A stretch of DNA of 64,000 nt from Phlebotomus papatasi (Eukaryota; Arthropoda; Insecta; Diptera; Psychodidae). Below the pieces are notes generated by a model. That model ran no database searches, had not been told where the DNA came from, and saw only the letters and a program-made list of their open reading frames with translations. Below, one piece after another: positions 56,881 to 64,000 of this stretch (position 1 is the stretch's first letter; each line of letters begins with the position of its first letter). The position numbers and the translations under genes are program-made. The stretch is from assembly GCF_024763615.1 (NCBI RefSeq), contig NC_077222.1, positions 100,225,417 to 100,289,416 of the forward strand. The letters run 5' to 3'.

Positions 56881-59800
56881 TCATGTTTCATTACTCTGAC
56901 GCACAGCAATACTTCGTAGTGATCTGAAAATCAATCAATTCTGTAAGAGATATATATTTCTAAATTATTTATTTTATTGCTAAAATAGTGATTCTAAGAA
57001 TAATGATTTTGAAAATGATTTTTTGTCATTTTGTAATTTTTCCGTATGAATTGATGATAGTCAATTTGTTATACCTTGACCGTTCAAAGAGCGATGGATC
57101 AGTGTAAATTGGTTCACTGGGATCTTCAAACTCTAAAGGATTTCCTCCATTATTCCGTATTGGATTCATAACGGGAATCTGACACATACGCGATAAATTT
57201 CTGAAAATGATACATCATTACAAGATGAAAACCTTTTTGGTAATCAGGATTTTCCTACCCGGTAGCAAAGGTCTTTTGTAGGTTTCCACTGAATAGAGAT
57301 AGTCCTGGTCGTCCTGTGCTTCCCGATCGATTTGAGTTGTTGCGTCCTGATGCATCAAATTGACTATTCACATTGGATATATTGAGATTCTGATGAATTG
57401 CTGACGGACTAAAAGATGTAACCGGGGAGTGTCTATCAGCCAGTCGATTCTTGGTAACAACGTGCCAATATCTCCTACAAAAGAAAGTCCTCCCTATAGA
57501 CCGCTTTTTACTACAAAACCTTCCGAAAAAATCACCTGTATGCCAGTCCGGCGATCAGTGAAATACTCAAAAGTAGGATCATGAGAAGAATAACAGCACT
57601 AATCAATCCATGATATTCCGAAGGTGTTATGCAAATTGTTTCCTGAGGTGCCACAATTTTCCTTGCATATGAATCTTGTTCCATTTCTTCTCTAGACTCG
57701 AACACCTCGATCATTTCTCTGACCTGTTCTGGAAAATCACTGGCAATATCCTCATCTTCTGTATTGTAAATCGTGGTGTCATCAGTTGAAGAGACTTCTA
57801 CGGTATCTCCCTGAGTTTCATTCAGTTCAGTTTCGTTCAATTGAATAGTGGCTTGGGCAATCAGAGTTCCATTGATTTCCCTCTTTTTCCTTCCAAATGA
57901 AGGCTCAGATCTTCCCGATGGCCCAGGACAGTAAGCCGGTTGGCATCCATCGCGACAAGATCTAACTGTAGCTTCGAACACTAAGAAGTTGGATTCTGGA
58001 ATTTTAAATGCATTGAATCTTGCCTCCAAAGTATCACCATCGCGAAGTTTGTCTAGTTCTGGGAAGACGTATGGGTTGACCGGGCATCCATGTCTATCGA
58101 TCAGTTGCACACTTCTACCCGAGTAAGGATCCCTGGCAATGACGTTAGTGGCAAAAATATCCCCTGCTTGCTTGTATCCATCCTGGGATTCCAAGCGGAA
58201 TGTTAGGGGATCACCAACAGCAATGGTTGTTGTAGGTCGTCCCTGATACAAGATCAAGAGTCGAACCTTGTTGTTCATGGTATTCTCAGCTGGGAGGTAT
58301 TCAATTGGGATGGGACTACCGGACCTGTCGATATCATTAAAACTACTTAACACAAGTAAGTATAGTCCCATTGGGAAGGTTGTTAATGTTAGTAGCTACT
58401 GCATTAGTGTTCAACGTCATTAGTGTGTTACGCAATATGCGTACTCTGCTGCTAATATCAAGAGATACCTAAAGTCCTACCATCTAGTATACAACCCCTC
58501 TTATCAAATTTTACGTCATATCTACGGTCTATTGAATTTGGAAAAACGAATAATGTAAAAGAACAGTATTATACCCTGCTCCAATGTATCCGGATGTAAC
58601 GACAGCTTCACCTGGGCCTCGAAATAGACAGGTCAGATTGAACCTCTTATCTCGACCGGTTTGCACATTGTCCGAAAACTGGACCACTACAATATTGGTC
58701 ATCGTATCACCATACTGCATTAAAAGAAAAAATTAAGCTTAATACCAATTTCCTTTAAATATCGTAATCGAACCTACTCTCTGAGATCCACATTCTGGAT
58801 ATCCTTGTGGACCACTGATCCTCAAAACGTTTACAGTCCCACCATTTCCGCGGAAGAAACAGCGATCATAGAATCCATAAGTATAGATCCTTCCAATAAA
58901 TCCTTCAGGTGTCCTTAGAGTGAACTCCATTCCATCCTCGTTACAAGTTTGTGATACTACAGCCAAAATAGTTTGTAGATTTATCTTTGATAAAATAATT
59001 AGAGCGTTTGAAGCAATTACTTACCGTCTAAGCAGTCCCCATCTAGACCATTACGTGCTGAACTCCTTTCGTAGTAATCATAAGCACCAATGTCGAACAT
59101 CATAGGATCTTGCAGATCCATGTCTCTAGTATCCCGATCACTAAGCTCACAGTTCGATGCTTCCTGATCTCTATCGACTGAGTAGGCACCTTCGCGGTAG
59201 TTGAAGCTACGGCAGGCAAAGTCACGAGAATCAACGCATTCTCGTTGGCAGTGAGAGAGTGTAGGAACCGTCATTGCTCGTCGAATGTACGGACGACGCA
59301 TGCGGTGCCTAGATGCGACTTGCTTGAAGTTATCCTCATCGCATCGAGATCCAAATGGTCTAACCGGTCCGTAACCACCAAAGCCGTCACCCGTCAGAGA
59401 GTTTATGTTGTTATCGTAACCAGAACCACCTAATGGTCTAACTGGCAGTGGTGCTTCGTATGGTGGGTAACCAGGACTAAGAGGAATAGGACGGTTGTAT
59501 CCGCGATCCCTATCATATCCCCCATATCCCTGAAAAACGATTATTGTAGAACTTCTACTTCAATAGGCTTAAAAATAATCTTACAGTATCCCTGTAGCCG
59601 TAATAGTATCCTCCTCCACTTGGATAACCTCGATCATAGCTCTGATCGTGTTCAGGATAGCCTGGAAACCTATCATATCCTAAAAGGCCATCAAAAATAT
59701 GATAAATTCGATTTTATAAATCCGGCACTTAATTTGTAAATCCTCAATAACTCATTGTGCAATTAAAAAAAAAACAAGGTCAGAATACAAAAAGTTAATG

Positions 59801-62518
59801 ATAGAGGTAGTGAGGATTCACATAAATCAACATTGTGGTGCGATCTAGTAATACCTGTGCCACTTGGAAATTTTTCACGGTTGCCGTATTTGTATATGTA
59901 AATGGGGTATCGGTCATTACCTACTGGGAAGCGATTGTCAGAGACGGGAGGGTATCTGTTTCCGGGAGCGGGATAACGTGTGTCGGAAAACCCACTAGGA
60001 CCGCTTGGGTATTGTCCAGGATATCTCATATCAGATTCTGGATAGCGGCCAGCAGGTGGAACTGTTTTATCAGGATATTGCGACATGTTTGGTCCAGTCG
60101 GACCGGGATAACCACTTGGCATTCCGGGACGACCTCTGGGTGGTGGCCAGTATTCGGGTACATCTGGGTATCTACCCTTCATGGGTGGATATCTACTGTC
60201 CATCATGGGGTAGCGATTATCTACTGGTGGATAGCGTGTAGGATACCGATTATCCATAGGATACCTTCCATCATTGGGATACATATCTCCAGGTAGTCTA
60301 TTATCGTAGACTGGAGGATATCGATCCATTACAGGTGGATAACGATCACTCATTCCCGATGGAGGATATCGGTCACCCATGCTTGACGGAGGGTACCTAT
60401 CTCCCATGCCTGGTGGATATCGATCACCCATATTTGATGGTGGATAACGATCACCCATATTTGATGGTGGATATCGATCACCCATATTCGATGGTGGATA
60501 ACGATCACCCATTCCAGGTGGAGGATAGTACCTGTCGCCCATACCAGGACGATATCGATCATCTCCCTGTGGATACCGTCCATCATCGGGGTATCCACTC
60601 GGAGGATATCGATCTGGTGGATAGCGATCTCCTACGAAAAATTAATCATGCATTAGTTACAAAACATTATCAGCACTGATTCATTGTGCTGATTGGTATT
60701 AGAAATGGTGGATAAACTCAATTAAAAAAATCGTGAATAGAATGTTATACCCATTTCTGGTCTCCATTGTGGGTAACGATCGTAAGGTTTATTCGGATAT
60801 CTGTCATCTGGATATCGATCTTTATCTGAAAAGTTTAGTGGAAGGGTGTTATGACGAATAATATGTTGAGAATTATTGCAAAACTACCTGGATATGGATT
60901 TCGCCAATCATTGCCCATATCTGGTCTCATAGCAGGACGATCGCGATCATCCATACCATCCCCACCGACTGATTAATGGGTGTGAAAGTTCAGTTAAGAA
61001 TATTTGAAGATTTCAGTGAAATGATTATTACTAATGTCTACTTACGCATTAAATTTTCATAGTAGTCGTAATCGGCATCGTAGATAATACGCATACCATC
61101 TTTCTGGTTGTAGCGACTCAGACGGCAAGTTCTAAAGCGATCGCTGTATACCGCTGATCGACACTGGAAACTGGTCTGACGTAAGCATTCATCTAGGCAT
61201 TCACTTAACGACCTTCCAGTTATCTCAGAGTGGAATTCACCACCTAGCCTTGAATTGCGGTATCTTTGAAAAGCTGTATCTGGTCGTCTTCCGCCAGAAA
61301 ACAAATGGGATGTTACGGAGTTATCTGGATATTCTGATCCTCTTTCTGTTGGGATAAGCAGGGATAAGTGTTGTGAGAATTTCCAAATAATAAGTCAAAC
61401 TTACGGTTATCCAGGCAGACCAAATCGTAGAAATGATGGGTAGGGCTTGAACTTATACTAATGTCATCTTTTTGGGATACAGAGTCTTCTTCTGATAAAA
61501 TGCATTGCTTGGTTTGATCGTCAAATTCAACTGATCTGCAGAAGTACTTTTCTGCTCTAAGGCACATCATCTGGCATTCTTCTAAGGTCATGTTGTTGTA
61601 TATATCCACTTCGAATGGTCCGCCTAATTTCTTATTTTCTTCCTTGACGAAAATGGCAAGACCATCGCAACGCCTTTCGGCATTCAAGCAAGTGTTTTCT
61701 AGGTAATCGGAATTAGGATCGTCTTCCATTAGTTCAGGGTGGGTTCGTCTTGTAAAGCGACTTAGGGAACAACTTCTCATGGCCGAATCGAAATTAGCAG
61801 ATCGACAGACAAAAGAGAATTCATTGAGGCACTTGTCTTCACAATCAGATCTATTGGCTGCGGTCATCTCTTTAATATCCGAAACTGGCAGTTTGAGCTT
61901 TTTCCTGGGATGTCGTTCGAAGACATATCGTCGACTGGGACATTCACGCTCAGGACGACTGGCTATGGGTTAACACGGTAGGGGTTATTAAAGGTTGTTG
62001 GAGGAAGCGTTTCTGAAACTTACAAGTGAGGCAAACTTCGGTAAAGTGAACACTATTAGGGACTAGCATTAGGTTCCCAATTCCTTCAGGAGCAGCCTGT
62101 TCACGCGTGAGATAGCATGTCGATTCTTCGTATTCAGGATTTCCACCAAACGAAGCTATTCGACTGCCAGGTTGGAAGTCAAAGCTTGTACAAGCCCTAA
62201 CAAGATTATTGGCAGCTGTTCTATCCCTGAGACAGAGATCCTGACACTTTTCGAGAACTCGAAAAGGAGGTGCGGTATCTCTGACTACATCATCGTCGAA
62301 TCCCTGAAGTTGTTGATTAGGGAGGCGCTCATACAAGACTCTTCCTAAGCCATTGTTACACGTTGTTTGACCTTAATTCCCAAGCAAGGATCCAAATTAG
62401 CATTATAGTCCGATTTTAGTGATCATTCGAACTTACCGAATGTTGTTGTGATTTTTGACACAAAAATCGTTAAAATTAATTCCAAGACGGTAAACCAGAA
62501 TCTCTGTCGTTTTCGCAT
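56881..62518 (-). CDS. nompA: PAN/apple-ZP domain transmembrane protein, probable NompA, 15 exons
   Basis: Exons: 62437-62518, 62024-62371, 61405-61962, 61046-61345, 60888-60968, 60751-60825, 59855-60631, 59585-59679, 59025-59529, 58778-58956, 58575-58714, 57536-58324, 57259-57474, 57075-57200, 56881-56923. The frame is kept throughout; about 1,437 aa. Order: signal peptide; about four PAN/apple modules (exons 2-4; CEDKCLNEFSFVCRS and CLDECLRQTSFQCRS are typical cores); an RYP-rich region (exons 5-8, GDRYPPSNM units); another PAN (exon 9); a ZP domain (about 944-1180); a furin-type site GRKKRE; a membrane helix (VILLMILLLSISLIAG); a short cytoplasmic tail. About five PANs plus ZP fits NompA, which links sensory dendrites to cuticle. 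The relatives nyobe and neyo are alternatives. Confidence 0.82.
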
Positions 62519-64000
62519 GATGCACAATTAATTCTCTATTCGTTACAGCTGTCCACACTTTTTCACTTTAATGTCATTGGTCACTTTGCATGAACTAGAT
62601 AGCTTTTGTGAAAACACAGTGTCATCATCCTTTAATGTGCAAAATCACTGTTAAATCATTTGTCAGATAATTACATGCACATTACGATAAAATTACAAAC
62701 TGTAGTTAGCAAAATGTATTTGACCTGAATTGTGTGATGATTCTAAAAATGTTATCATATATAGCAATTTCAAATTGATGGAAACAATCATGAATTGTTG
62801 GATTAAAAAAAAAACATGAATTTGCGGTATTACAGAAATTGATGAAACGTATTTTTGTCCAATTTCATCAAAACTTTCATAGAGTGATTCATTAAACGGA
62901 AACATGTTCCGGTCTTTTGTTGTGGGGAGTCTGAATTAAAATATTTCAGAAATTATGTGCGCAAAATAATTGTGAAATTTGAAAATGACCTTTTGTGGAC
63001 TCAATTTCGTTTTCAAACAACCACCTTTAATTCTAGCGTTCTGCAATTTTGTCACGCTTATAATAAAAGGTACTTTTTACTGCATGAAATAATAGCTTTT
63101 ACATTATAATTGTGGCCAATAATTTAGGGTATTCTTTTGACAATTGTACTCTTAGAATGTTAATTTTTGAATTTGGTAATTTTACGATCAGTTATGCAAG
63201 TATTTTATGTCTAGATTTTTTTCTACTTTTGTTTAGAATGTATTAAAATTAAACAATTGAAGCTTTCATTTCGGAAAAAATATCAGTCTTTTTTTAAATA
63301 TGAACTTTGAAAAATTCTTCAGGGAAAATATATATTTTTAGCTTATTAGGGTTTCTCATATTCTAATCATTCTAATATCGCTCTGGAAAAGATATAAAAC
63401 CTTCTTTGAATATCTTTAGAACCACTCCAAGTTCTAAGATAAATTTAAGTATATTAAGATGAGAAAAAAAAATAATTTTAATATTCATAACCAATTGAGC
63501 TCCTTTGTGTTCTTTTATTGGATATAGTTTTGGTAAAATTCAAAAGCCTTAAAGCCGTAGCGAATTATACGGCCTTCAGGCTTAAGGCTCAGCCATATGG
63601 CTTAACTGCTCTAGTTCCCTATCAATCAATATTTTTAAGAATAAACTTAACTTACGATTGGTTTTTTAAGAACATATGACCTATTAGATTCTGAAAAAGC
63701 AATAAAATTGGGTGCTATTTAGGATTTTGAGATCTTCAGGAACTGGACTAAGCCTCCAGTCTGAAGTCCGCTTTAGGGAACATTACGCGCACTACGGGGT
63801 TACACTTGGCGTTACATATCAGATGAGATTCTTAATAATTTTATCTTCTAAATTGTATATTGATAGTATGTAATGACATGAAATATTTTAGGGTAAGGCA
63901 CCGACGTAAAAAATTACCAAAAACAATAATCCGGTGATAGTCTGATGGCAAAGTTCAGGCCAAAATAAAAAGCTTTTGTAGCCAGAGCTTTTGGTGCCCC
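62519..64000. other. Upstream region of the PAN-ZP gene and window end
   Basis: AT-rich with no further gene. The last 20 bases (CCAGAGCTTTTGG) look like the start of another copy of the hammerhead-like repeat, cut by the window edge. Confidence 0.4.

Noticed and set aside
59835..60679. Plus-strand frames of 153 and 114 aa
   Set aside because: They are shadows of the RYP repeat exon of the PAN-ZP gene.

Overview
This is eukaryotic nuclear DNA, most likely from a dipteran insect. The genes have spliced exons with GT-AG introns, many only 60-90 bp long. The proteins recognised (farnesyl diphosphate synthase with a fly-like N-terminus, Sgf11, UBXN6, CWF19L1, a PAN-ZP cuticle-type protein and a peritrophin-like protein) are insect-like. 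Intergenic DNA is AT-rich and packed with transposable elements. A nematoceran such as a sand fly is a guess; the sequence does not fix the species.

Layout. 0-6.9 kb: a TMEM179-like tetraspan gene (+), then repeat-rich spacer, then Sgf11 (-). 7-14 kb: a dense mobile-element zone. It includes a TA-flanked MITE invaded by both an apparently complete two-gene PIF/Harbinger transposon and a tRNA-derived SINE. 14-20.7 kb: an intronless BTB-BACK gene (+). It is followed by UBXN6 (-), whose 3.2-kb first intron holds a piggyBac-type element nested in a second TTAA-flanked element. A small membrane-protein ORF ends only 14 nt before the UBXN6 start codon, which suggests a dicistronic mRNA. 20.9-28.3 kb: MITEs, a 5'-truncated LINE with an open RT frame, and a large palindromic element carrying hammerhead-like hairpins. 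28.8-37 kb: farnesyl diphosphate synthase (+). Its mitochondrial-leader exon appears to lie 6.6 kb upstream of the other exons, across an intron full of nested DNA transposons. 37-47 kb: MITEs, a possible solo LTR, and CWF19L1 (-). 47-56 kb: a secreted chitin-binding (peritrophin) protein of about 2,218 aa (-), most of it acidic 14-residue repeats. 56.9-62.5 kb: a 15-exon PAN/ZP transmembrane protein (-), probably NompA.

The genes do not form a pathway. The last two are neighbouring secreted or apical extracellular-matrix genes on the same strand. The main novelty is in the transposon archaeology (several nested insertions with target duplications or empty-site comparisons), the apparent dicistron, the split FPPS leader, and the giant acidic repeat protein. 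Exon boundaries were inferred by eye from GT-AG sites, reading-frame continuity and remembered family sequence; no alignment was run.
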